NCBI GenBank assembly: GCA_949317995.1
Contig: OX439040.1
Location: forward strand, 28,126,030-28,190,029
Reading direction: 5' to 3'
Source: Acholoe squamosa
Lineage: Eukaryota > Annelida > Polychaeta > Phyllodocida > Polynoidae
DNA length: 64,000 nt
The notes below the pieces were generated by a model. It searched no databases and had not been told where the DNA came from. It saw only the letters and a list, made by a program, of their open reading frames with translations. The translations under genes and the position numbers were made by a program. Numbering within the stretch: position 1 is the first letter of the stretch; the number at the start of each line of letters is the position of its first letter. Shown in pieces: positions 1 through 11,300 of this stretch.

Positions 1-173
1 GAGGCGCTGAGGGTGGGGTATGAGTGAAAGCCTAGATCTGTGAAGTCCTATCAAGATATGCATACACGTACAATGTAATCCCATGATCATGTAGTACCTG
101 TATGTGTCAAAAAGACATTTCATCAAAGTTCATCTGTTGTTATCATGCCTAATGCATGCATTGATTGGGAGCC

Positions 174-858
174 AGCACTACATGGTGTTCTATTGATCCC
201 ATGGGTCATGGTGCATGAAGCACTACATGGTGTTCTATTGATCCCATGGGACATGGTGCATGAAGCACTACATGGTGTTCTATTGATCCCATGGGGCATG
301 GTGCATGAAGCACTACATGGTGTTCTCTTGATCCCATGGGGCATGGTGCATAAATGCACTACATGGTGTTCTATTGATCCCATGAGGCATGGTGCACGAG
401 CACACTACATGGTAATCTATTGATCCCATGGGACATGGTGCATGAAGCACTACATGGTGTTCTATTGATCCCATGGGGCATAGTGCACGAGCACACTACA
501 TGGTGTTCTATTGATCCCATAGGACATGGTGCATGAACACACTACATGGTGTTCTATTGATCCCATGGGGCATGGTGCACGAGCGCACTACATGGTTTTC
601 TATTGATCCAATGGGACATGGTGCATGAACATACTACATGGTGTTCTATTGATCCCATGGGGCATGGTGCATGAAGCACTACATGGTGTTCTATTGATCC
701 CATAAGGCATGGTGCATGAAGCACTACATGGTGTTCTATTGATCCCATGGGGCATGGTGCATGAAGCACTACATGGTGTTCTATTGATCCCAATGGGCAT
801 GGTGCATGAAGCACTACATGGTGTTCTATTGATCCCATAAGGCATGGTGCATGAACGC
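174..858. repeat. 45-bp minisatellite, about 15 copies
   Basis: Tandem array whose unit runs roughly from gcactacatggtgttc through gatcccatggggcatgg to tgcatgaa, 45 bp, about 15 copies. Most units differ by a few substitutions; a few carry 1-2 extra bases (units near 355, 500 and 585). Because 45 is a multiple of three and most units lack stops, long low-complexity reading frames appear on both strands. They repeat a 15-residue motif and are by-products of the array, not genes. Confidence 0.95.
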
Positions 859-1064
859 ACAATGCCGCCCTTGTGGAAGGGTCACAGGGAATAAGAATCG
901 GTCCAAAACAATTAATATTGGTTCACCGCTATGTTAGTCGCAATGTGAGAATCTGATTGGAGAGTTCATGACCTCAAACTGATGTATGGTGTCTTCCCCA
1001 CCTCTCCTTCATCTCTGCTCTTGGCCATGATGGCTGAAGAACGTTTGTTCAGGCGACCATTGCA

Positions 1065-1956
1065 TCTCACTTTTACACCTCCCGCTGACCCTGCGTCTCA
1101 CTCATACACCCCCCCCACCCTGCGTCTCACGCATACACCTCCAGCAGACCCTGTGTCTCATGCATACACCCTCCCCCGACCCTGCATCTCACTTTTACAT
1201 CTCCCATGGACCCTGCGTCTCACTGGTACAGCATTCCACCACCCTGCGTCTTACTTTTACCGTACACCTCCAGGGGACCCTGCGTCTCATGCATACACCC
1301 TCCCCCCACCCTGCGTCTCACTAGCTCATACACCCTCCCCCCACCCTGTGTCTCACTTTTACACCTCCCACTGACCCTGCGTCTCACTCATACACCCTCC
1401 CACCACCCTGTGTCTTATTCATACACCCTCCCCCCACCCTGCGTCTCACTTTTACACCTCCCGCTGACCCTGCGTCTCACTCGTACATCCCGCCACCCTG
1501 CGTCTCACTTTTACACCTCCCAGGGACCCTGCGTCTCACTGGTACACCATCCCGCCACCCTGCGTCTCACTTTTACACCTCCCATGAACCATGCGTCTCA
1601 CTGGTACACGGTCTCACTGGTACACCATCCCGCCACCTGCGTCTCACTTTTACTGTACACCTCAAGCAGACCCTGCGTCTCATGTGTACACCCTCCCCCC
1701 ACCCTGCGTCTCACTTTTACACCTCCCACGGACCCTGCGTCTCACTTGAACACCCCCCCACCCTGCGTCTCATGCATACACCTCCTGCGGACCCTGCGTC
1801 TCACTCGCACACCCTCCCCCACCTTGTGTCTCAATTTTACACCTCCCGCTGACCCTGCGTCTCACTCGTACACCCCTCCACCCTGCGTCTCACGCGTACA
1901 CCTCCAGCAGACCCTGTGTCTCATGCATACACCCTTCCCCCACCCTGCGTCTTACG
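1065..1956. repeat. 31-bp minisatellite with two alternating unit types (left part)
   Basis: C-rich tandem array based on ccctgcgtctcac followed by either ttttacacctcccgctga or a tcatacaccctcccccca-type tail. The two tails often alternate, giving a 62-bp dimer pattern. Several units are partly deleted. Reading frames through it are low-complexity and should not be treated as proteins. The array resumes at 2137 after an inserted SINE-like element. Confidence 0.92.
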
Positions 1957-2136
1957 CGGGCTTCCCTAGCCCACTTAAAAGGGTCTACATCACCTCTTTC
2001 CTGTCCCCTCGGATGTGTGTGGTGCACATATGTGCGGGCACTGACACATTCCTCTGTGAAATCGTGTAATGTAGTTCTTGCCATGAATATGACCTCAGTT
2101 GTTGAAATGGCGTTTAACATCTATTACTCACTCACT
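1957..2136 (+). mobile_element. SINE-like retroposon, copy 1 (ACTC tail)
   Basis: About 180 bp starting cgggcttccct and ending attactcactcact, inside the 31-bp minisatellite. The same sequence occurs at 44256-44425 (+) and 60273-60447 (-), the latter with a perfect 12-bp target duplication. Here the flanks (cctgcgtcttacg and actgtgtctcacg) resemble each other, but the surrounding array makes a target duplication ambiguous. No tRNA, 5S or 7SL head is recognisable, so it may be a SINE or a truncated LINE tail. Confidence 0.75.
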
Positions 2137-2374
2137 GTGTCTCACGTGTACACTTCCAGCGGACCCTGCATCTCATGCGTACACCCTCCCCCCACCCAGC
2201 GTCTCACTCTTACACCCTCCCCCCCACCATGCGTCTCACTTTTACACCTCCCGTTGACCCTGCGTCTCATGCGTACACCCTCCACCCACCCTGCATCTCA
2301 CTTTTACACCTCCCGTGGACCCTGCGTCTGATGCGTACACCCTCCCCCCACCCTGCACCTCACTTTTACACCTC
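2137..2374. repeat. 31-bp minisatellite (right part)
   Basis: Continuation of the ccctgcgtctcac array after the SINE-like insert, with the same alternation of ttttacacctccc and gtacaccctcccccc tails. The array fades out near 2374. Confidence 0.9.
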
Positions 2375-3447
2375 TAAAATGTGTGAGAAAGGGGCTCCTC
2401 TGCATGAGAGAGTGTTCATACATCTCTGTCTCTACTCTCCTCCCCTCTGCTTCTCACTTTTACACCTTCTGCAGTCTCACATATGGTCATCACAAACTCG
2501 TACAAAAAATGTGTACATGTACAAAAACGTCAACAAAAGGCCGAAAAACATCAACAAAAACCGGCAATAGCTGTAAGAAACTGCTATATTTGTATGGTCT
2601 GAGACTGAACAAACACAGTGTCCCAGCTTGAACATCCCAGGTTGAACAATTTACCTGTCGCCGACCAATCGCCAGTCTACGTCTTACATAGGGAAATGCC
2701 AGGGTCACTCAGTGCATCCTTACCGACAGAAGACCTCCGCACTGAATACTACATGTACATGGGTGGATAAACTATAGTTAGCTAATTTAGTAGAACTCTG
2801 TAAAAATTTATAACTGGTCCTGAGTAGGTACTTATTCATTTGATATAAAATAAAACATGATTATTGCAGTAATGCCCATTCATTTTTGGGCTTGTTTGGA
2901 TTGGGTCTGAACTGAATTTATTCACTGCAAAAAATGCCAATTATGCAGGTGTCTGTACATTGATGGCCAGCATTCCAGATTTTCGTGATCGATGCACAGG
3001 TTTTTTTTTATATGTCGTAAATCGAGGTTGCCCCTAAAGATATACATGGGATTTTTTGCTCAATACCTCCAGGGCACACTAGTTATGGCATGCCATGCTA
3101 CTTTAAAATATAGTGAAAAAGTATTTCCATGGCTGAGACCTGCAGTCACTCCGTAGGTGCAGTTTCTTACAGCTATCAGAATTTCACGATGACCACTTGC
3201 ACGATGTTGCAGTTTGGGCTGGATGTGTTTTGCTGGTACCACCCCTGCATTACTCATTATTCCACGATTTTGGGACTTCCGGTGGGTTTATATGCAGTTT
3301 AGGTGTGCATTATTCTGCATATACCACACATGTGCATTTTTGAAATTTTTGGTATATACTTTTTCGGGGTCAAGTTGGACTTAGAATATTTTGGGAAATT
3401 GTGGCAGCTATACAAAGTTAATCTAGCCATTTTCCACAGTGAAAAAT
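2375..3447. other. Unassigned non-coding stretch
   Basis: No convincing gene, RNA or repeat is visible. It is AT-rich with short homopolymers such as the T run near 3001. Open frames here are short and lack recognisable motifs. Confidence 0.6.
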
Positions 3448-3525
3448 CGTGCCAACTCGTAGGAGAATTGAACCCCGGCCGCAGTGGAGGTAGGCGAAGA
3501 CCTTAGCCATAGCGCCACACTGAAC
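3448..3525 (-). mobile_element. tRNA-like SINE head, copy A
   Basis: Read on the minus strand this has a Pol III A-box-like stretch (tggcgctatggctaaggtc) and a B-box-like ggggttcaattctcc about 35 nt downstream, as in a tRNA-derived SINE head. It lies next to the repeat block at 3654-3728. A comparable arrangement occurs at 53440-53515 followed by 53648-53712, so head and block probably belong to one SINE family. The head is diverged and a full cloverleaf is not clear. Confidence 0.55.
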
Positions 3526-3639
3526 AGTGATGAAATCCAATGCGAAAATAAATAAGTTCTAACCTGAGGTCCTAGTCCTATGTTTACACTCAGTTTTCGT
3601 CTTGATTCCAAGCTTGTCATTTTATAATATCGAAATCCC

Positions 3640-3960
3640 AAGAAGTTTTCGATCCATAGAAGAGGAATGCGTGCTAATTTTCTCCATTTTCTTCAATATA
3701 AATAAGAATCCATTGATTTTTCCATCGTAAGCGAGTCGTGGCCCGGTTCGCTCTGTGCGAAGCCATTTTCTTTTTGTTCCTTGCCGGGAGAGGTACCGCC
3801 GTGTTCACACTCACTTTTCGTATGGAATCCAACATGTTATAATATCAAAGTCCCAAGAAGTATTCGATCCATAGACGAGGAATGCGTGCTAATTTTCTCC
3901 ATTTTCTTCAATATAAATAAGAATCCATTGATTTTTCCAACGTACACAAGTCGCGGTCCA
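3640..3960 (-). repeat. SINE-body block, two tandem copies
   Basis: A block containing gaggaatgcgtgctaatttt, ctccattttcttcaatataa and ataagaatccattgattttt occurs twice, at about 3654-3728 and 3870-3945, almost unchanged. Related copies lie at 53648-53712 (+ orientation of this text) and 54053-54100 (reverse complement). It probably is the conserved body of a SINE on the minus strand. I do not recognise it as a named SINE core domain. Confidence 0.7.
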
Positions 3961-3989
3961 GCCATTCCCACCCGCCTCCTTGTCCGACG

Positions 3990-4145
3990 AAAGTGTGTCA
4001 GTGGCCCGGAGGTAGATATAGGTCAAGGAACAAAAACAATGGCTTCGCACAGACAGGCCTGGTCCGTATTGCTTGCACTTACAAAATATCTTCTCCTGGC
4101 TATATTCTGTGGATATCAGGTAAGAAATTAATACAAAATGGAGGA
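3990..4145 (+). repeat. Dispersed repeat block with splice-donor-like end, copy 1
   Basis: The blocks gcacttacaaaatatcttct and ggtaagaaattaatacaaaa (4119-4138) recur at 54268-54336 with about 70-90 percent identity. In this copy an ATG at 4039 opens a short hydrophobic frame running into cag/gtaaga, which looks like a signal-peptide exon with a splice donor. In the second copy that frame is not kept, so it is more likely repeat DNA than an exon. Confidence 0.5.
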
Positions 4146-4168
4146 AATGGTGGTATAAACCTATTAGG

Positions 4169-4237
4169 TCATGGATATTGCAGCCCACGGGCCTAACATT
4201 AGTATCATGTACAGCCCTAGGGCTGCAATATCCATGA
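4169..4237. repeat. Hairpin (inverted repeat) next to repeat block, copy 1
   Basis: Perfect 18-bp arms: tcatggatattgcagccc at 4169-4186 and its reverse complement at 4220-4237, with a loop of about 33 nt. It starts about 25 nt after the conserved atacaaaatgga block. A different hairpin sits at the same relative position at 54357-54454. Confidence 0.85.
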
Positions 4238-4265
4238 TCTATTAGCTTATTAGCCCACATAGCCA

Positions 4266-4523
4266 ACTACGGGAACATCCTACATTGTCGCCGACCAATC
4301 GCTGGCCTGCCTTATTGGTTAAGTTGTGGAATCAGTGTGTACGCGCCCTACCCAGCTCTCAGGCTACATGCCACCAACATGACACTGAGTAATGTAGTAA
4401 GTTGAACATAGACAGATAGTAAGTACCACTTAAAGACATTGTCAGGATTACCTGATTTGGTGTATTGTGAGTGTATGCTATACACTCACAATTTATAGTT
4501 CCCTCTGACCTCTACACAGACAC

Positions 4524-4572
<49 letters not shown>

Positions 4573-5894
4573 TGTATTGGGAGCTGTTGAAAGGGATCAC
4601 CCAATCTATACACGACACCAGTGTAGAATTACTGCTGTCTCAAATAACGTCCTCCTCATGTTATGTACAGAAAGTCCTGGCCGTAGCGTAATGTCCCTTC
4701 CACATTTGAACGATTCAAAGACATTCTAGATAATGAAGGCATTCATACCAGAGTGTTATCAATGTGTTGACCCTTTCCTCATTTTTCTGAACATAATGGC
4801 ATATCTTTTGTAATCTATTGGCTGTATTAAATCGAAAAGGACTATGAACGATGCAATAAATGAAAGGATTTTAGAACTGTAAATAGACAGAATAAATACG
4901 ATGGTTTGGAATGTGGGAGCTTTGTAGAACCTTAATAGCTTGACCATGGACAAGGAGAAATCCCACAGTAGACATAATGTGGATTTGGGCCCATAAAGCC
5001 GCACAATGATGGACCTGGTAGTCCTGCACACCACGCCTAGCCTACTAGTCCCAGTGGCAGACGCTGGAGGGGCTGGGCTATGAGGGATCCATTAGATGTG
5101 GTGTTCCGAGATCAGAATGACATCAGCTATCTCTGGATCAAGTCCTAGAATCTGGAACTACAACCATCCCTTTTGCCCTGTCTCCATCAGTAGCCTATGG
5201 TGAGGCCTGCATGGCCATAAGGACCTTCCTTCAGCTGTGCCTGGAGGCAGGGACCTATACAGGTCACATTTAGTGGGCCTCCTGTTGATCCCCTCTGCCA
5301 ACATGGCCTGCGGCTAACAGCACCAGCCCATCCCCACCCTTCATGCACCTCACAAGCCATAAGGTAGACATCATAGTGGTTTCTCAATAATTGGTTATAC
5401 CCTTTTGATACCTCGTTTCTGTGTGTCATCTGTGTATTGTCCATATGCGTAATAGTGAACGATCAGATAACACTGGGATGTGAGTAATGATATTACATGC
5501 GTCCGTGTGTGTGTTAGTGTAACGATTTCATTAGTTCAGAGAACAGGTACAGTAGGTTCCAGTCATAGACAATCATGATACTTTGAAAACAGAATGACTC
5601 CATGCACTTCAGCCAATCTACCTCAGTCTTACAGAAAGTCATCGTTGGCCTTTCAATGAATTTATGTTTTTCATTCAATTCCATTACCAACTAAAGTGAT
5701 CAGACTCTAAACCCTCGAGTCTTACCAAACGATGGAAGACTTCACAATGTAGTGAAATCTGCCATTGTTGGTAATGCGATCAGACTGAATGTCCAAAAAA
5801 CGGCTCTGCTGGCGGGCATCACTCAGTCATAAACTGAAGGGTTGGATATAAAACTCAATGTGATTGATCCAACCTGAAACAGTTAAGTAAAGCA
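4266..5894. other. Unassigned stretch with a (CA)n microsatellite
   Basis: A (CA)n run spans about 4516-4568. Apart from that I see no supported gene or repeat. Open frames at 4759-5034 and 5187-5444 on the minus strand have no recognisable motifs. Confidence 0.6.
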
Positions 5895-6087
5895 GGTATT
5901 CCATTGCGTTGGTCGGCCGTCGATTCGGCCGACATTTTTTCTCATCCAATCATTTTTTAAAAATTAAAAGTGATCGGATTAATGAGATTTTTGATAATCC
6001 GATTCAAAAAAAAAAAAAAAAAAAAGGCTGACGGAATTGTGTTAGTCGGATTACGAAATTTCCGGCTGATCGACGCAATGGAATACC
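5895..6087. mobile_element. MITE with ggtattccattgcgt inverted ends
   Basis: About 193 bp. The left end ggtattccattgcgttggtc matches the reverse complement of the right end (ggtattccattgcgtcgatc), and the similarity continues inward and a few bases outward. An A run of about 20 bp lies in the middle. No coding capacity; no clear target duplication. Confidence 0.75.
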
Positions 6088-6546
6088 CGCTTAAAACCCT
6101 GACTTTTTGTGCTCATTAACAATGAAGCCAGGCATGTCCACCATGATCGTGGTTGTTGATCACAGGAGGTGACAGGGCCGCAGAGCATTTATGTTCGGTT
6201 GGACTCCGTCTTCAACTGTTCCTCTCCTGCTGGTGAATCGTTAAAGACGTTGACTATTTGCTTGCTTTGGCAAACTGGATGGTGACAATGAAGAAGTTTA
6301 TGTAGTTCTTTTTTTTTGGGGGGTACAAATCCTTTATAAATTGTCCCTGTCCACTCGAGTGGACTTTTAGGAGAACTGGGAATTTGCAGTGTATGAAATC
6401 GCAATGGTAAATTGCCTATATATTGCCCACTTTTTTGTCAGTGGCCCCATAGGCCACTGACCATTTCTAATGAATGTGGACCCAGCCAGGTTTTAGTAGA
6501 TATAGACTTGCCAAGTCATTCGAACCCTTAGACAAATAATGCTCTT

Positions 6547-6550
<4 letters not shown>
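6088..6550. other. Unassigned stretch
   Basis: No supported gene or repeat; a short T/G homopolymer run occurs near 6310. Confidence 0.5.
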
Positions 6551-6577
<27 letters not shown>

Positions 6578-6606
6578 TGTTTTACTATAAATATATATAT
6601 ATATAT
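6551..6606. repeat. (AT)n target region of the gypsy element
   Basis: Two (AT)n blocks flank ttgttttactataaat. A related ttgttttactatagat sits just after the 3' LTR (about 16870-16886). The gypsy element therefore went into an AT-rich target carrying two similar copies of this spacer. Confidence 0.8.
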
Positions 6607-6996
6607 TGTGGCGTAGACCGAGGGCTTGGCGGGGGAGCTGAAACCACCCTGGCGTGGGGGCGGCGAGACCGTCAAACTCGGAGTCATGTCAGAAGCCGAC
6701 ATTGTTTACATGTTGGCGGAGTAGATCCCCCGACGCTGACTTGATGGTTCTTCGAGCCAGCGTTGGAGGATATGAAGGTGTATATATATATAGGAAAGCA
6801 ATCCTCCGTCGGACAGTTGGAGTTACGAGCTGGACAGGGACGTTCTCCAGGGTTGGCCTTCAGGTATTCACCATAAGACAGCATAAGGACTTAGATGGTG
6901 TGGCGAAGACTGCCAGGCAATAAAGTATAATGGTTGAACACAAGTTGGCGGAGTTGGATCATCTTTTATTCATAGGCGGGGTTGGCAAACGCTACA
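6607..6996 (+). mobile_element. Ty3/gypsy 5' LTR
   Basis: About 390 bp starting tgtggcgtagaccg and ending aaacgctaca. It is repeated at 16468-16854 with roughly ten differences by eye. It contains gtgtatatatatatagg as a possible TATA region and aataaagt near 6921 as a possible polyadenylation signal. The 5' flank ends tatat and the 3' LTR is followed by tatat, consistent with a 5-bp target duplication, though the (AT)n context weakens that evidence. Confidence 0.95.
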
Positions 6997-6997
6997 T

Positions 6998-7015
6998 TGG
7001 TGACAGCGGTGTTTG
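6998..7015 (+). other. Primer binding site of the gypsy element
   Basis: Immediately after the 5' LTR the sequence reads tggtgacagcggtgtttg. It starts with TGG, the complement of a tRNA CCA end, at the position where minus-strand priming sites lie in Ty3/gypsy elements. I do not assign the tRNA. Confidence 0.75.
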
Positions 7016-7034
7016 AAGTATCCACAGAAGAAGG

Positions 7035-8381
7035 ATGGCAGAGGCTGCTAACTATTCAACAGAGGACGAGAATGTCAATATTGAGACGGGAGAAGATAGA
7101 GAGGGTAAGGGAACCCTCTTGGAGGTAGTCGATGAGGAGGTGACGTTAAGGAGGGGAGGCGTAGCCCGTCAGGAGGAGGACCTGCCGGAGAGACAGATGG
7201 AGCCAGTTGACAGAGAACCCCCGGCGTTTCCCGAGGAACCACAGGGCAAGGGAGATCGGTTGAAGGAGGAGGATACTTACCGGTGGCCATGGGAGACGGA
7301 GGACAAGGAGAGGGCGAGACGGCCGAAATGGAAGGTGCCGGGCAAGGATGCATGGCCGGGATATACCCTGGGACGGGACACGGGGCCCCAAAGAGGGTGG
7401 TGGACGGAGGTAAACAAGCCACGGGTCGGGGACCGGAGAAATGAAGTGAAGGGAGCCGAGGGGGAGGAGGGGAACCTTCCGGCGAAGAAGACTGTCAAAG
7501 AAGAAGGCGGGCTACCACTGAAGGTGGAGAGTTCTGATGGGAGTGGGAAAGACAGCAAAGACGACACACCCCGAGGAGGAGCAGACGGAGAAGGGAACAG
7601 TAAGAGTAAACCAGTGGTGAAGCCCACTAAATATGATGGTACTACAGACCTGGCCGATTACCTCAACCATTTCGACTTGTGTGTTAAGGTGAATGGTTGG
7701 AGTTTGGCGGAGGCGGGTATGTTCCTGGGGCTTAGCTTGTCGGGGGCGTCAAGGCAACTTCTGGCGGGGCGGAGGCCGGCTACGCCGGAGGGGTATGCGG
7801 AGTTGCGGAAAGCCCTGGTAGAACGCTTCGAGCCTACCAACCAGGAGGAGACTTACAAGGCATTCCTGCGGACGAGGGTACGGAGAAAAGGAGAGGGGCT
7901 ACAGGAGCTACAGGAAGATTTGATGAAATACACCCGATTAGCTTACCCCGAAGCGGATGCGCGCACGACTGACACGCTGGTGGTGGACAGGTTCCTCTTG
8001 TGCTTGGACAATCCATTGAGACAGTGGGTATACCAAACACAACCAAAGAACTTGCAAGAAGCGGTCATGACAGCTGTGGGGGCGGAGGCCTATTTAAAGA
8101 ATGAACAGGAATCCCTACAGAGGGTGAGGGCTGCCGACGCCTCCGTCAGTGAGCACCTGCAATCCAATGATGAGAAGATGGATAAGATGGCGGAGCTGAT
8201 AGATAGGCTGGTAAGAAGGTTGGACGAGCCAACAGCGGGGGGAAAGAAGAGGAGGCAGAGCAGCACGGCGTGTTTCGGTTGCGGACAAGAGGGCCACTTC
8301 AAGAGGGAGTGCCCCAATGGCAAACCTAAGGAAGGGGACCAGAAGTTGGAGGAGCAGACGCCCCCGGCGGCGGGAAACTAG
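7035..8381 (+). CDS. gag: Gag polyprotein of Ty3/gypsy element
   Basis: 448 residues from the ATG at 7035, 39 nt after the LTR. The first 190 residues are rich in Glu, Gly, Pro and Arg and low in complexity. Residues about 196-330 resemble the retrotransposon Gag capsid region (KPTKYDG near the start, then a helical stretch with LRTRVRRKGEGLQELQEDL). A single CCHC zinc knuckle (CFGCGQEGHFKREC) begins near residue 413 and would bind RNA. Gag packages the element RNA into cytoplasmic particles. The pol frame is open from 8200, so the last 182 nt of gag overlap pol in the +1 frame, suggesting programmed frameshifting. The frame is intact. Confidence 0.93.
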   Translation: MAEAANYSTEDENVNIETGEDREGKGTLLEVVDEEVTLRRGGVARQEEDLPERQMEPVDREPPAFPEEPQGKGDRLKEEDTYRWPWETEDKERARRPKWKVPGKDAWPGYTLGRDTGPQRGWWTEVNKPRVGDRRNEVKGAEGEEGNLPAKKTVKEEGGLPLKVESSDGSGKDSKDDTPRGGADGEGNSKSKPVVKPTKYDGTTDLADYLNHFDLCVKVNGWSLAEAGMFLGLSLSGASRQLLAGRRPATPEGYAELRKALVERFEPTNQEETYKAFLRTRVRRKGEGLQELQEDLMKYTRLAYPEADARTTDTLVVDRFLLCLDNPLRQWVYQTQPKNLQEAVMTAVGAEAYLKNEQESLQRVRAADASVSEHLQSNDEKMDKMAELIDRLVRRLDEPTAGGKKRRQSSTACFGCGQEGHFKRECPNGKPKEGDQKLEEQTPPAAGN

Positions 8382-11300
8382 AACCGACCTTTACCGAGGG
8401 CCGGGTACAGGTCGGAGTAAACGGGCCAGCCAACACAATACAGGGTCGCAGAGAAGAGGTGGCGGAGGATTGATAGTGGAGGGCCACCTTGCGGGGTCGC
8501 CAATACAATTATTAGTAGATACAGGAGCCTCCTTGAATCTGGTATCTGAGGGATGGTGGAGGAGACACGGCGGAGGACGGGTACTGAGGGAAGCTACAGA
8601 GAAGGTCTACTCCGTCGATGGGAGACCTATGAATATACAGGGAAAGGTATGAGCCAACCTACAGTTGGGACATAAAACGGTCGAGGCAGACCTTGTAGTC
8701 AGTGATACAGGCACGGAGGGAATCCTAGGAGCAGCCTTCCTCCGTATCCATAACCTGATGGTGGATGTCGCCCGGGGGCGGCTAGTATGGACAGAATGGG
8801 AGGAGGTTTGTCGGATAGTGAGCACTCGTCCAGCCGTCTTAGAGTCGGGACAGGAGTCCTTGTTGGAAGGCACCATAAGAGGGCCATGGCAGACGGGGGA
8901 TGACGGAGTGGTGGAGGGCATGGCGGGGCACAAGGGTGAACCGAAGTTCTTGGTCGGCCGGGGGTTGGTGAGGCCGGAGGGGAGAGATACCTGGGTGAGA
9001 GTACTCAACCCGGGGCCTGAACCTATAGTTATTTACCGAGATATGACGCTGGGCGCTATTCAGAAAGTCGACAGAGAGGCGGAGCAGTCGGAAAGCAAGG
9101 GGAGCTGGTGCCGGGTGGCGGAGGCGTCCGGAGGGGGGAACCTCAAAGCCCTGGTAGATGAACTGGTACAGGGGACGGAGAGCCACAGGCGGAGGCAGTT
9201 GGCGGAGTTGCTATGGTGCTACATTGGGACATTCCAATGCCATAAGGGAGATAAGGGCCATACCTCCCTGGCCAAACATAAGATTGAGACAGGGAACCAT
9301 CCGCCAATAAAGCAGCCGCCCAGGAGGCTAGCACCCCACCAGAGGGAAGCTGTTGAAGCCGAGGTGGAAAAGATGTTGGAGGCCGGAGTAATTGAGGCCT
9401 CTACCAGCCCGTGGGCCTCTCCGGTGGTCCTGGTTAAAAAGAAAGACGGAACGACACGATTCTGTGTGGATTACCGGAGGCTGAACGCCGCCACGGTCAA
9501 AGATGCCTATCCTCTTCCGCGGGTGGAGGATTGTTTAGATACCATGGCCGGAGCCTCTTGGTTTTCTTCCCTGGACCTCGCCAGTGGCTATTGGCAGTTG
9601 GACATAGAGGAGGAGGACAGGAAGAAAACAGCGTTTACCACGCACAGGGGTTTATACCAGTTTAGGCGGATGCCCTTCGGTCTGTGCAATGCCCCAGGTA
9701 CCTTTGAAAGAGTCATGGAGGTGGCAATGAGGGGATTGCAGTGGAAGACCTGCCTGGTTTATTTGGACGACATTGTCGTCTTCTCTGCCTCCTTCGAGGA
9801 ACACCTACTCCGTCTAGGGGAGGTGTTGCGGAGGTTGGAGCAGGCGGGGCTGAAGATAAAGCCGTCCAAGTGCCAGCTAGCAAGGAGGAGGGTCCTTTTC
9901 CTGGGGCATCAAGTCAGTGAGGAAGGGGTAGCGACAGACCCGGAGAAAATAGAGGCTGTACAGTCCTGGCCCACACCTAGGGCAGTGACGGAGGTACGAA
10001 GCTTCTTAGGACTAGCTGGCTACTACAGGACGTTTGTCCCGGAATTCTCTACCCGCGCAAAGCCCCTGAGCGCCCTGGCGGAGAAGGGTCGCATATTCCG
10101 TTGGACGGAGGAGTGTGCGGAGGCGTTCCAAGACCTGAAGGACCGGCTGACGGAGGCACCTATCCTTGCATTCCCTCGGGCCGACGGGCAGCTGGTAATG
10201 GACACCGACGCCAGTGATACGGGGCTTGGGGTGGTGCTGGCTCAGGAGCAAGACGAGGCGGAGAGGGTCCTGGCTTATGGGAGCCGTACACTGAGTAAGC
10301 CCGAAAAGAACTACTGTGTCACACGGAGGGAACTCTTGGCCATAGTGTTTGGACTGCGGAAGTTCAAGCATTACCTCATAGGACGTCCTGTTATAGTGAG
10401 GACCGATCATGCCTCCCTCCGATGGTTGCTAGACTTCAAAGAACCGGAGGGGCAGTTAGCCAGATGGTTACAGGTGATAAGCACTTACGACATAGTGATT
10501 CAACACCGCCCGGGGAAGTTGCATGGCAATGCCAACGGGCTGTCACTCCGGCCCTGCAAGCAGTGTGGAAGGGAGGACGAGGCGGAGTTGTTGCATTGCC
10601 GGGTCCTCACGAGGGCGCAGAGGAAGGAAATGGACGGGGGCCCTCCGGCTGTGGCGGTGGGGCCTACTCCGCCGGAGGGAATTCCGTGGCAAGTGCTGCA
10701 GGAGGGAGACCCTACACTGGCGGCAGTACGCAGCTGGGTAAGGGGCGGAGAAGCACCCCCAGAGGGAGAGCAAAGGACCTGGGGTTATGAAATGAAGGCA
10801 TGGAGAGCACAGTTGACCAGGTTGTGTGAGGAAAAAGGGGTACTGGGACGATGGTGGGAGGATCTAGCAGGGACGAAACACTTCCAGATCGCGGTGCCTG
10901 AGGCTAGTCAGAGAGAGGTACTCCGGGAGGTGCACGGGGAGCCCCTCGCCGGCCACTTGGGGAGGAATAGGACCATCCGCCGACTGCAAGGAGGATATTA
11001 CTGGCCCGACTTTAGGAGGGACGTGGTGGCATGGTGTGCCACCTGTGAACCCTGCTTGAGGAGGAAAACCGCCCCACCTCCCCATAGGGCTCCAATGGGG
11101 CATGTGGGGGTGGGTCTGCCACTACAAAGGGTGGCCCTGGATGTTATGGGGCCGCTGCCTCTCTCCTCAGCCGGCAATCAGTACATACTGGTAGCAGCAG
11201 ACTACTTTACCAAGTGGACGGAGGCCTATGCGATGCCCAACCAGGAGGCACCTACAGTAGCTAGAGTGGTGGTAGAGGAGTTTATTTGCCGGTTTGGCGC

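Noticed and set aside
145-862. Reading frames of 80-100 codons on both strands
   Set aside because: They are translations of the 45-bp minisatellite.
7075-7627. Antisense open frames across gag
   Set aside because: Pro/Ser-rich shadows of the purine-rich coding strand.
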